Shown here piece after piece: positions 1 through 5,156 of a DNA stretch of 6,777 bases. Both the position numbers and the translations under genes were made by a program. Under the pieces are notes generated by a model. It had not been told where the DNA came from and made no database searches. It saw nothing but the letters and a program-made list of their open reading frames with translations. The stretch comes from Gelria sp. (GTDB lineage Bacteria > Bacillota > Syntrophomonadia > Syntrophomonadales > Syntrophomonadaceae), in assembly GCA_012839665.1 (NCBI GenBank), contig DUMX01000070.1, positions 1 to 6,777 on the forward strand, given 5' to 3'. Within the stretch, counting starts at the first letter, position 1, and each line of letters starts with the position of its first letter.

Positions 1-63
1 GAAAAACTATGAAAAACACTGAATTTTTTAATTTTTAAGGATGCGGATTTATGTAGTTTTTGT

Positions 64-91
64 AGGGGCAGACCCGTGTGTCTGCCCGGCC
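64..91. repeat. GC-rich palindromic element, possible dispersed repeat
   Basis: An 8-bp perfect stem (GGGCAGAC at 66-73, GTCTGCCC at 80-87) with a 6-base loop lies in otherwise AT-rich DNA just beyond the terminator of the ribosomal cluster. Its GC content is much higher than its flanks and no open reading frame covers it. There is no T-run after the stem on either strand, so it is not a typical terminator. Sequences of the form GTAGGGGC...GCCC are familiar to me as dispersed intergenic palindromes in several bacterial genomes, but only one copy is seen here, so repeat status is inferred. Confidence 0.4.
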
Positions 92-110
92 GACCACTGC
101 TAGGGTTAAT

Positions 111-144
111 ATAAAAAGGAGGATACCCCTAGTATCCTCCTTTT
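111..144 (-). terminator. Rho-independent terminator of the ylxM-rplS cluster
   Basis: A perfect 13-bp stem (114-126 with 132-144) encloses a 5-base loop. Read on the minus strand it starts 22 bases after the rplS stop codon and the second arm ends in a run of five T followed by AT. The arm sequence is symmetric (A-rich on one side, T-rich on the other), so it could also stop transcription arriving on the plus strand. It marks the end of the cluster: no further minus-strand gene follows inside the window. Confidence 0.9.
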
Positions 145-166
145 CTTGCTATGCTTTATGTTGAAA

Positions 167-517
167 TTAAAATCTTCCTTTTTCTTTAACCCGGGCTTTT
201 TTGCCAGTTAGGCCGCGCATGTAAAACAGACGAGCTCTACGGACTTTACCTCTCCGGGTAACCTCTATTTTGGCTATTTTCGGTGAATGCAGAGGAAAAG
301 TTCTCTCTACCGCCACACCGTACGATATTCTTCGTACCGTAAATGTTCGAGATAATCCAGCTCCGCGAATCTTTATTACCGTACCTTCGAAAATCTGAAT
401 TCTTTCCCGTGCCCCCTCAACTACCTTAACATGTACTTTTACATTATCCCCGGGGGCAAAATCAGGCAGGTCCTTTTTTAAATATTCATCTTCAATTGAC
501 CTGATTATGTCTTGCAC
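167..517 (-). CDS. rplS: 50S ribosomal protein L19
   Basis: L19 is a large-subunit ribosomal protein that sits at the 30S-50S interface and contributes to bridges between the subunits. The 116-residue product matches the usual bacterial length and carries the family signature: PGDNVKVHVKVVEG (22-35), RERIQIFEGTVIK (37-49), FTVRRISYGVAVERTFPLHSPKI (59-81) and the basic tail with KVRRARLFYMR (91-101). A longer in-frame reading from an ATG at 550 is rejected: GTG at 517 has a GGAAGGAGG site 11 bases upstream, gives the MQDII start that lines up with the Bacillus L19 N-terminus, and the ATG lies inside a leader hairpin. It is the last gene of the minus-strand cluster but has its own promoter at 599-627, probably to raise its output to ribosomal-protein levels. 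Identity is close to certain; the start is likely. Confidence 0.97.
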   Translation of the reverse strand: MQDIIRSIEDEYLKKDLPDFAPGDNVKVHVKVVEGARERIQIFEGTVIKIRGAGLSRTFTVRRISYGVAVERTFPLHSPKIAKIEVTRRGKVRRARLFYMRGLTGKKARVKEKGRF

Positions 518-592
518 TACTATTCTGACCTCCTTCCAGCAGGCGTTCATACATTGTCTTTAATGCAGCGGACCGCCTTCGTTACACAGAAC
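518..592 (-). ncRNA. Candidate L19 autoregulatory leader (5' UTR of rplS)
   Basis: From a start site predicted about 7 bases past the -10 box, the rplS mRNA would carry a leader of about 75 nt. Within it, 542-577 folds as nested stems: an outer 4-bp GGCG/CGCC stem (574-577 with 542-545) and an inner 6-pair stem (562-567 with 550-555, one G-U pair) closing a 6-base loop, just upstream of the ribosome binding site. An L19 leader that lets the protein regulate its own mRNA is described for Bacillus and relatives. The position and structure agree with that class, but I cannot test the match to its consensus. Confidence 0.55.
529..537 (-). promoter_or_regulatory. Ribosome binding site that decides the rplS start
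   Basis: GGAAGGAGG on the minus strand, followed after 11 bases by GTG at 517-515. The site lies downstream of the alternative ATG at 550, so it can only serve the GTG. The spacing is somewhat long, but the resulting N-terminus aligns with the family. Confidence 0.8.
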
Positions 593-598
593 AGTAGT

Positions 599-627
599 AT
601 TGTACCATACCGATAACCTTTACTCAA
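599..627 (-). promoter_or_regulatory. Sigma-A-type promoter of rplS
   Basis: On the minus strand TTGAGT (622-627), a 17-bp spacer and TACAAT (599-604) are found, with TG one base before the -10 box (extended -10, TGGTACAAT). It lies 30 to 58 bases past the stop codon of the upstream methyltransferase gene and points at rplS, so L19 can be made independently of the long operon. Confidence 0.85.
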
Positions 628-656
628 GAAAAACCTGAACTAAATTTTGAATTATC

Positions 657-1223
657 TTAGTATTCCCCCAATAAACGGTCTATAATTATAGAAACTGCAC
701 TGCGTACTGACAAATGATTATAACTGGCACTTCCCTGTATTGGTTCCAGTATATAAGTACAGGCTTCTATTAAACCCGCTTCCATTCCCCACCCGGTCCC
801 AAAAATGATTAAAAAAACCTGCTCCTGGTTAAAAATTATCTCTTTAAGCGCATTATAGGATATAGTATTAGGATGAATTCGGGCATCGGTAGCTATTGTA
901 TCCGGTTTTCGGCCAGTCTCATCTTCAATTAAAGCAAATACCTCCTGTAAGCTCTCTACCGTCTTTAACCGATTAAAAGCTTCCTTTCTATCAGGATTAT
1001 AACTACCCCCATAACCCTCCTGCCAGTAAGAAACTATCTCTTTTATTAAACGGTGCTGGTTAGGTGAAGGATGAACCACAAAAAAGCTTTCCACGTTATA
1101 AGTCCTGGCTACCCGAGAAATATCGTGCAAGTCCAGATTGGTAACCGAGGTGGTGATAATATCCTTACGCTTGTTATACATAGGATAATGCAAAAGTGCT
1201 ATATAGACTTTCCCCTTCCTCAC
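657..1223 (-). CDS. SPOUT-fold RNA methyltransferase (TrmD-linked family, COG4752-like)
   Basis: Predicted S-adenosylmethionine-dependent RNA methyltransferase of the SPOUT (trefoil knot) superfamily; I recognise it as the small family that travels with trmD and rplS in Clostridia and Thermotoga (TM1570 type). I know of no confirmed RNA target. The 188-residue protein shows the family N-terminus with TSVTNLDLHDISR (25-37), a FFVVHPS strand (47-53), GYGGSYNPDRKEA (70-82), and a C-terminal knot region with the cofactor-loop sequence FGTGWGM (141-147) and the EPIQGSASYNHLSVRSA segment (160-176). The start is GTG; AAGGAG inside the 3' end of trmD lies 9 bases upstream, and only 3 bases separate the trmD stop from this start, so the two genes are probably translationally coupled. 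There is no separate RNA-binding domain, unlike TrmD. Family call is firm, function is inferred. Confidence 0.88.
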   Translation of the reverse strand: MRKGKVYIALLHYPMYNKRKDIITTSVTNLDLHDISRVARTYNVESFFVVHPSPNQHRLIKEIVSYWQEGYGGSYNPDRKEAFNRLKTVESLQEVFALIEDETGRKPDTIATDARIHPNTISYNALKEIIFNQEQVFLIIFGTGWGMEAGLIEACTYILEPIQGSASYNHLSVRSAVSIIIDRLLGEY

Positions 1224-1226
1224 CGT

Positions 1227-1952
1227 TTACTGCTCCTTAAATAATATTTCCTGTAACAGTTCCTTTTCTTCGGCATCATATTCCCGATTTAATAGTAATT
1301 CCGGACGTTTGAGCAAGGTCATTAACAGGCTCTGTTGCTTACGCCAACGGCGGATGTTTTCATGATGGCCGGAAAGTAAAACCTCTGGTACTTCCTGCCC
1401 TTGATAAGTACGGGGACGTGTATAATGAGGATGTTCCAACAAAGACCCGGAAAATGACTCTTCAGTTGCCGATTCCTCCGCCCCCAAAACTCCAGGTATC
1501 ATGCGTGATACAGCATCTACCACGACCATCGCAGGTAATTCTCCACCCGTTAAAACATAATCACCAATAGATATCTCTTCATCTACCAGTTCCATAACTC
1601 GATAATCAATACCCTCATAATGTCCACAAAGTAGTACCAAATGGCTTTTTTCACCTAGTTCTTCTACCCGCCTTTGATTCAGAGGCTTGCCCTGCGGAGA
1701 CATATATATCAGCCAGGAATCTGCTTTTTTACAGCCAAGAATGGCCGGGATTACTACATCTGCCTTCATAACCATACCAGCACTACCCCCAAAAGGATAA
1801 TCATCAGCTTGCTGGTGCTTTCCCGGAGCAAAATCCCTAATATTAATTAAATTAATTTCTAATAAGCCCTTTTCCTGAGCCCTTTTAATAATACTTTCAT
1901 TAAACGGAGAAATAAACATCTCCGGAAAAAGGCTTAAAATATCAATCCTCAT
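1227..1952 (-). CDS. trmD: tRNA (guanine37-N1)-methyltransferase TrmD
   Basis: TrmD transfers a methyl group from S-adenosylmethionine to N1 of G37, next to the anticodon of tRNAs reading CNN and some other codons, which prevents +1 frameshifting; it acts as a dimer in the cytosol. The 241-residue protein has the N-terminal MRIDILSLFPEMF (1-13), DYPFGGSAGMVMK (51-63), SPQGKPL (85-91), the knot motifs LCGHYEGID (108-116) and SIGDYVLTGGELPA (128-141), the conserved VDAVSR arginine (150), then PHYTRP (175-180) and the C-terminal domain with IRRWRKQQSL (200-209). The residue aligned with the catalytic Asp (Asp169 of E. coli, by my recall) is Glu165 here. A TTG at 1973 would add seven residues; ATG at 1952, preceded by GAGG 6 bases upstream, fits the family N-terminus. 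It lies 49 bases after rimM and 3 bases before the SPOUT gene. Confidence 0.96.
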   Translation of the reverse strand: MRIDILSLFPEMFISPFNESIIKRAQEKGLLEINLINIRDFAPGKHQQADDYPFGGSAGMVMKADVVIPAILGCKKADSWLIYMSPQGKPLNQRRVEELGEKSHLVLLCGHYEGIDYRVMELVDEEISIGDYVLTGGELPAMVVVDAVSRMIPGVLGAEESATEESFSGSLLEHPHYTRPRTYQGQEVPEVLLSGHHENIRRWRKQQSLLMTLLKRPELLLNREYDAEEKELLQEILFKEQ

Positions 1953-2001
1953 ATGACGCCTCACTCTAGACAATTAGTCAAGTTGACTCGATTTCAACTA
2001 C

Positions 2002-2526
2002 CTAACCACCAAAATCAATAAGTCCTGGCAGTAGACTGACCCGCATTATTTTCTCTTCCAGGTTGACTTCCAGTATCACATCTTTAATAGCCGGTAATAG
2101 GATCTCACCATACTCGGGAGACTGGACCACATAGACATCATTAGCCCCAGTTTCCAGTACCTCGGTAAGCTCTCCCAGCAATCCCTTCTCCTCATCGTAT
2201 ACAGATAAGCCCTGCAGTTGAAAATGGTAGTAATAATCTTCGGGTAGCGGATATAGCTGGCTCTCATCTATTTTTATCAGGGCATTTCGATAATCCTGGG
2301 CGGCTTCACGACTGTCAATTCCTTGCAGTTTTAGCAGGTAAACGTCTTGATGAGGACGGGCAGTTTCCACCGTTACTTTGCGGCCCTTGCCATTTTGCCA
2401 TAAAATGACCGTTTTTAGCTTTTTAAATCTTTCCCTAAAATCAGTCCAGGGAATTATTCTTACCATTCCCTGATAACCATAGGTACCTACTATTTTGCCA
2501 ATATTAATTAAATCCACTTCTCTCAA
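2002..2526 (-). CDS. rimM: Ribosome maturation factor RimM (16S rRNA processing protein)
   Basis: RimM binds the head of the assembling 30S subunit, contacts S19 and helps late 16S rRNA maturation. The N-terminal RimM domain opens with INIGKIVGTYGYQGMVRI (7-24); the C-terminal PRC-barrel domain (from about 97) carries YYYHFQLQGLSVY (98-110), ETGANDVYVV (125-134) and LLPAIKDVI (143-151). With the TTG start at 2526 the protein is 174 residues, the same length as the Bacillus protein as I recall it. A GTG at 2571 would add 15 residues, but it has no ribosome site, whereas GAGG lies 8 bases before the TTG. The gene sits 74 bases after khpA, a gap that holds a hairpin, and 49 bases before trmD. 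The rimM-trmD pairing is widely conserved. Confidence 0.94.
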   Translation of the reverse strand: MREVDLINIGKIVGTYGYQGMVRIIPWTDFRERFKKLKTVILWQNGKGRKVTVETARPHQDVYLLKLQGIDSREAAQDYRNALIKIDESQLYPLPEDYYYHFQLQGLSVYDEEKGLLGELTEVLETGANDVYVVQSPEYGEILLPAIKDVILEVNLEEKIMRVSLLPGLIDFGG

Positions 2527-2533
2527 ACTAACT

Positions 2534-2542
2534 ACCTCTTTT
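2534..2542 (-). promoter_or_regulatory. Ribosome binding site supporting the TTG start of rimM
   Basis: AAAAGAGGT on the minus strand, with GAGG 8 bases before TTG at 2526-2524. It lies inside the longer alternative reading from GTG 2571, which lacks any comparable site. Confidence 0.6.
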
Positions 2543-2580
2543 ACCCTGCTAAAAAAATCAAATCTAGACACATAAATAGT

Positions 2581-2605
2581 GATAGGGCTATGATTTAGCC
2601 CTATC
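2581..2605 (-). other. Intercistronic hairpin over the khpA stop codon
   Basis: A perfect 10-bp stem (2581-2590 with 2596-2605) and 5-base loop. The first arm on the minus strand, GATAGGGCTA, contains the khpA TAG stop codon (2603-2601). No T-run follows, so it is not a standard terminator. It could protect or process the mRNA, or change the ratio between the upstream ribosomal genes and rimM-trmD; this role is inferred. Confidence 0.6.
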
Positions 2606-2831
2606 TTAATATTTCTATTACTACCCTTTTACCTTCCTTAGTCGCAGTTGCTCTGGTTATGGTACGAATAGCCTTAGCGATTTTACCCTGTTTACCTATT
2701 ACTTTACCCATATCATCAGGTGCAACTCGAAGCTCCAAAATTATTGACCTTTCTCCTTCGATTTCGGTTACATTAACTGCATCTGGTTCATCAACTAAAC
2801 GCCTGGCTATGAATTCGACTAAATCCTTCAT
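2601..2831 (-). CDS. khpA: KH-domain RNA-binding protein KhpA (YlqC)
   Basis: KhpA is a small cytosolic RNA-binding protein that in Gram-positive bacteria pairs with KhpB (Jag/EloR) and affects cell elongation and RNA metabolism. The 76-residue protein is essentially one KH domain; the GxxG RNA-binding loop is GKQG (46-49) inside VIGKQGKIAKAIR (44-56), preceded by the ELRVAPDDMG strand-turn (33-42). A longer in-frame reading up to 2879 overlaps the end of rpsP; ATG at 2831 gives the family start MKDLVEFIARRLVD and has a GGGGGTGG purine-rich site 8-10 bases upstream. It lies 28 bases after rpsP, its usual position. KhpB is not in the window. Confidence 0.95.
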   Translation of the reverse strand: MKDLVEFIARRLVDEPDAVNVTEIEGERSIILELRVAPDDMGKVIGKQGKIAKAIRTITRATATKEGKRVVIEILR

Positions 2832-2859
2832 CTTAATCTTCCACCCCCTGCCAAAGGTA

Positions 2860-3126
2860 CTACTTGCGGTTAGCTGCAAATTTGGCCATAATGCCCTGCT
2901 TCTGAAAAAGGGATTTGGCCGTATCGGATGGTTTAGCTCCGTTAGCCAGCCATTTCAAAGCCTTCTCTTCGTCAATGTTAATAGTTGCGGGATCAGTTGT
3001 AGGGTCGTAAAAACCTATTTCTTCAATAAATCTGCCATTTCTGGGAGACCTGGAATCAGCCACAACAACTCTATAAAAAGGGTTCTTCTTGGCTCCCATT
3101 CTTTTCAGTCTTATTCTCGTTGCCAT
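2860..3126 (-). CDS. rpsP: 30S ribosomal protein S16
   Basis: S16 is a small-subunit protein important for 30S assembly, binding the 5' and central domains of 16S rRNA. The 88-residue sequence has the family start MATRIRLKRMGAKKNPFYRVVVAD (1-24, conserved throughout), then SPRNGRFIEEIGFYDP (27-42) and the IDEEKALKWLANGAKPSDT segment (51-69), with a short basic tail. The ribosome site is a very strong match to the 16S tail (AAAAGGAGGTGA, 3131-3142) with 4 bases to the ATG, the best in the window, as fits a highly made ribosomal protein. The gene is 87 bases downstream of ffh, the longest gap within the first part of the cluster, so an extra weak promoter there is possible but not convincing. 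Confidence 0.98.
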   Translation of the reverse strand: MATRIRLKRMGAKKNPFYRVVVADSRSPRNGRFIEEIGFYDPTTDPATINIDEEKALKWLANGAKPSDTAKSLFQKQGIMAKFAANRK

Positions 3127-3213
3127 CTATTCACCTCCTTTTATAATATATCTTTAAAATAAAATACTAAAATGCAAAGCACATGGACCAAGTATGAAAA
3201 TAGTAGCTGGGAT

Positions 3214-4566
3214 TTAAAAGGGAAATCTCATCGGCGACATTCCACCTTTTTTACCCTTACGATTACCCGCTTCAGCAAGTTCAGCAAATTGTTTCATTAG
3301 CTTACGCGATTCTTCAAACTGCTTTAACAAACGATTTACTTCCTGAACTTTGGTACCACTTCCCCGGGCAATACGTTTCTTACGACTACCATTTATCAGG
3401 CTCGGGTTACGTCGTTCATCCGGGGTCATAGATTTGATAATCGCTTCTATATGAATTATTTCTTTTTCATCAAAATCGGGTTGGGCTCCTTTAAATTGTT
3501 TACCCAGACCGGGAATCATACCCAATAAATCCTCCAACGGTCCCATAGACCTGACCTGTTGCATCTGCTCCAGGAAATCTTCCAGGGTAAATTCCTGCCG
3601 CCGGATTTTACGTTCCATCTCCTTGGCCTTCTTGACATCAATGTTTTCCTGGGCCTTTTCCACCAGGCTGAGAATATCTCCCATGCCCAATATACGAGAT
3701 GCCATTCGGTCAGGATAAAATACATCCAGGGCATCCAGTTTTTCGCCTACGCCTACAAGCTTGATAGGACAACCGGTAACAGCTTTGACCGAAAGGGCAG
3801 CACCACCACGAGTATCACCATCTAACTTGGTAAGGACCACCCCAGTTAATCCCAGCTCCTGATTAAAGCTCTCTGCTACATTAACCGCATCCTGCCCGGT
3901 CATGGCATCAACTACCAGCAGTATTTCATCAGGTTCAACAGCGGCTTTAATTTCCTTGAGCTCATCCATCATATCCTCATCAATATGCAAACGCCCGGCC
4001 GTATCCAGAATAATAACATCCCGGTTGTGACTCTTAGCATATTCTAACGAAGCCCGAGCAATATCCACCGGATTAGATTGCCCCATAGAGAAAACCGGTA
4101 TATTAACCTGTTCTCCCAGTACCTGTAACTGTTTAATAGCTGCGGGCCGGTAGACATCACAGGCTACAAACAGGGGACGTCGTCCCTGTTTAATTAGTCT
4201 TTTCCCTAATTTAGCAACTGTTGTAGTTTTACCTGAACCTTGTAAACCTACTTCCATAATAATACTGGGAGAGTGGGACAGGTTAAGCTTGCTCTCCGAA
4301 CCCCCCATTAATTCAGCCATTTCATCATGGACTATCTTAACCATCTGCTGACCTGGGGTAAGGCTTTGGAGGACTTCCTGACCAACCGCACGTTCACGTA
4401 CCCGGCTAACGAAGTCTTTTACCACTTTAAAATTAACGTCAGCCTCCAGTAAGGCCAGACGAACTTCGCGCATGGCCACCTTTACATCTTCTTCATTTAT
4501 TTTTCCTTTACCGCGTAGCTTACGAAATATATCTTGTAAGCGATCTGATAAACCTTCAAATGCCAT
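3214..4566 (-). CDS. ffh: Signal recognition particle protein Ffh (SRP54)
   Basis: Ffh is the GTPase core of the bacterial signal recognition particle: with 4.5S/scRNA it binds signal sequences on ribosomes and, through FtsY, delivers the complex to the membrane translocon. At 450 residues it is of normal length. The N domain covers about 1-95 (with ALLEADVNFKVVKDF, 38-52). The G domain has the P-loop GLQGSGKTT (107-115), DVYRPAAIKQL (137-147), DTAGR (188-192) and TKLDGD (246-251). The methionine-rich M domain follows from about 320, with finger loop MGPLEDLLGMIPGLGK (341-356) and RNA-binding SRKKRIARGSG (394-404). The tail GGMSPMRFPF is typical. AAGGAG lies 8 bases before the ATG. ylxM precedes it by 19 bases. 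Neither ftsY nor the SRP RNA gene is in the window. Confidence 0.98.
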   Translation of the reverse strand: MAFEGLSDRLQDIFRKLRGKGKINEEDVKVAMREVRLALLEADVNFKVVKDFVSRVRERAVGQEVLQSLTPGQQMVKIVHDEMAELMGGSESKLNLSHSPSIIMEVGLQGSGKTTTVAKLGKRLIKQGRRPLFVACDVYRPAAIKQLQVLGEQVNIPVFSMGQSNPVDIARASLEYAKSHNRDVIILDTAGRLHIDEDMMDELKEIKAAVEPDEILLVVDAMTGQDAVNVAESFNQELGLTGVVLTKLDGDTRGGAALSVKAVTGCPIKLVGVGEKLDALDVFYPDRMASRILGMGDILSLVEKAQENIDVKKAKEMERKIRRQEFTLEDFLEQMQQVRSMGPLEDLLGMIPGLGKQFKGAQPDFDEKEIIHIEAIIKSMTPDERRNPSLINGSRKKRIARGSGTKVQEVNRLLKQFEESRKLMKQFAELAEAGNRKGKKGGMSPMRFPF

Positions 4567-4585
4567 GCTACCACTCCTTTACGAG

Positions 4586-4924
4586 TTAAAGCATATCACC
4601 TATTTCTCGCAGTATCAACAGAACTTTGCTTGTATTATCTTCCCCGGATGGATGCTCCAATAGATCGTATGCTTCCTGCAGGCGCTGGCGGGTTTTTAGA
4701 AAACGACCCGCCAATCCCAACCGGCTTTCATATTCTTGTAGAGCATTTTCAGCCCTCTTTAAAATATCATGAACAGCCTGCCGGGTAATTTGCATATGTT
4801 CAGCAACTTCTGCTAGAGACCAGTCATTCTCATAATAAAGATTCATAGCCTCCTGCTGTTTCTGGGTCAATAAAGGACCATAAAAATCTTTTAAGAAAAC
4901 CATATAACTTCTTTTTGCCAGCAT
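4586..4924 (-). CDS. ylxM: YlxM family helix-turn-helix protein, SRP-associated
   Basis: YlxM proteins are small Gram-positive proteins encoded directly before ffh; in Streptococcus the homologue has been reported to bind SRP components and modulate Ffh/FtsY GTPase activity. The 112-residue sequence opens with the family pattern FLKDFYGPLLTQKQQEAMNLYY (10-31), followed by a sigma-70-region-4-like helix-turn-helix at about 36-60 (SLAEVAEHMQITRQAVHDILKRAE) and a C-terminal helical part. ATG at 4924 has GGAG about 9 bases upstream. It is the first gene of the cluster, with its own promoter and a short leader of about 36 nt that forms a hairpin. Whether the HTH binds nucleic acid is not known from sequence; the call to the family is firm. 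Confidence 0.93.
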   Translation of the reverse strand: MLAKRSYMVFLKDFYGPLLTQKQQEAMNLYYENDWSLAEVAEHMQITRQAVHDILKRAENALQEYESRLGLAGRFLKTRQRLQEAYDLLEHPSGEDNTSKVLLILREIGDML

Positions 4925-4939
4925 AACATTCTCTCCAGG

Positions 4940-4961
4940 TGTAAAGGTAAAACCCTTTACA
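4940..4961 (-). promoter_or_regulatory. Inverted repeat at the predicted 5' end of the ylxM-ffh mRNA
   Basis: Arms 4954-4961 and 4940-4947 are a perfect 8-bp match (TGTAAAGG / CCTTTACA) around a 6-base loop. The predicted transcription start is about 4960, so the RNA would begin within the first base or two of the stem, and the ribosome site follows directly after it. An alternative smaller hairpin is possible because the loop itself contains a second TTTAC. It may be an mRNA-stabilising 5' hairpin or a DNA operator at +1. Confidence 0.6.
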
Positions 4962-4966
4962 GGTCA

Positions 4967-4995
4967 ATTTTAACTGCAAGCTGTTTCTATGTCAA
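4967..4995 (-). promoter_or_regulatory. Sigma-A promoter of the ylxM-rplS cluster
   Basis: On the minus strand: perfect -35 TTGACA (4990-4995), exactly 17 bp spacer, -10 TAAAAT (4967-4972). The predicted start is near 4960, about 36 bases before the ylxM ATG. It is the strongest promoter in the window and can drive the entire cluster. Confidence 0.92.
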
Positions 4996-5093
4996 GCAAA
5001 CCGTATTTTTTCTGATAAACACTTGCTGACCTTACCTGAAGGATAACGTCTTTTTAATAATGAATATAATGGGTATACTGACTAAAAACGAAA

Positions 5094-5102
5094 TGCTATA
5101 AT
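5094..5102 (+). promoter_or_regulatory. Extended -10 promoter for degV
   Basis: TGCTATAAT gives a perfect -10 (5097-5102) with the TGn extension. No good -35 hexamer is found 16-18 bases upstream (the best there is TATACT), which extended -10 promoters can tolerate. A start near 5109 leaves a leader of about 48 bases. Two other TATAAT-like boxes nearby (5065-5070, 5134-5139) are less well placed. Confidence 0.6.
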
Positions 5103-5143
5103 CTAGCTGTAACTTCTTACGCAATGTTTATTATATAATTGAT

Positions 5144-5148
5144 GGGAG
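5144..5148 (+). promoter_or_regulatory. Ribosome binding site deciding the degV start
   Basis: GGGAG, 8 bases before TTG at 5157. The competing upstream starts (TTG 5139, ATG 5142) have only AT-rich sequence before them, so the shorter product with N-terminus MKEKIALIVDS is favoured. Confidence 0.65.
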
Positions 5149-5156
5149 CTGAGGGA

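Noticed and set aside
518..550. N-terminal extension of L19 from ATG at 550
   Set aside because: It lies inside the leader hairpin, has no ribosome site, and adds 11 residues absent from the family; GTG 517 follows a strong GGAAGGAGG.
1976..1988. Dyad AGTCAA-G-TTGACT between rimM and trmD
   Set aside because: Perfect but with a 1-base centre, so only a very small RNA hairpin could form, and no promoter or T-run accompanies it.
2659..3162. 167-codon plus-strand open frame opposite khpA and rpsP
   Set aside because: It is antisense to two clearly conserved genes, has no ribosome site or family motif, and is a reading-frame shadow.
3127..3213. Possible extra promoter for rpsP in the ffh-rpsP gap
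   Set aside because: TTGCAT and TATATT are present on the minus strand but 21 bases apart, and other pairings match the consensus poorly.
3559..3825. Plus-strand open frame opposite ffh
   Set aside because: Ffh is conserved across the entire region; the antisense frame has no motif.
4972..5138. Small gene or RNA in the ylxM-degV intergenic region
   Set aside because: No open frame with a ribosome site and no stable structure beyond the promoters and the ylxM leader hairpin.
5134..5139. TATAAT box directly before degV
   Set aside because: No -35 or TG extension, and the start site would fall within the ribosome binding site region.
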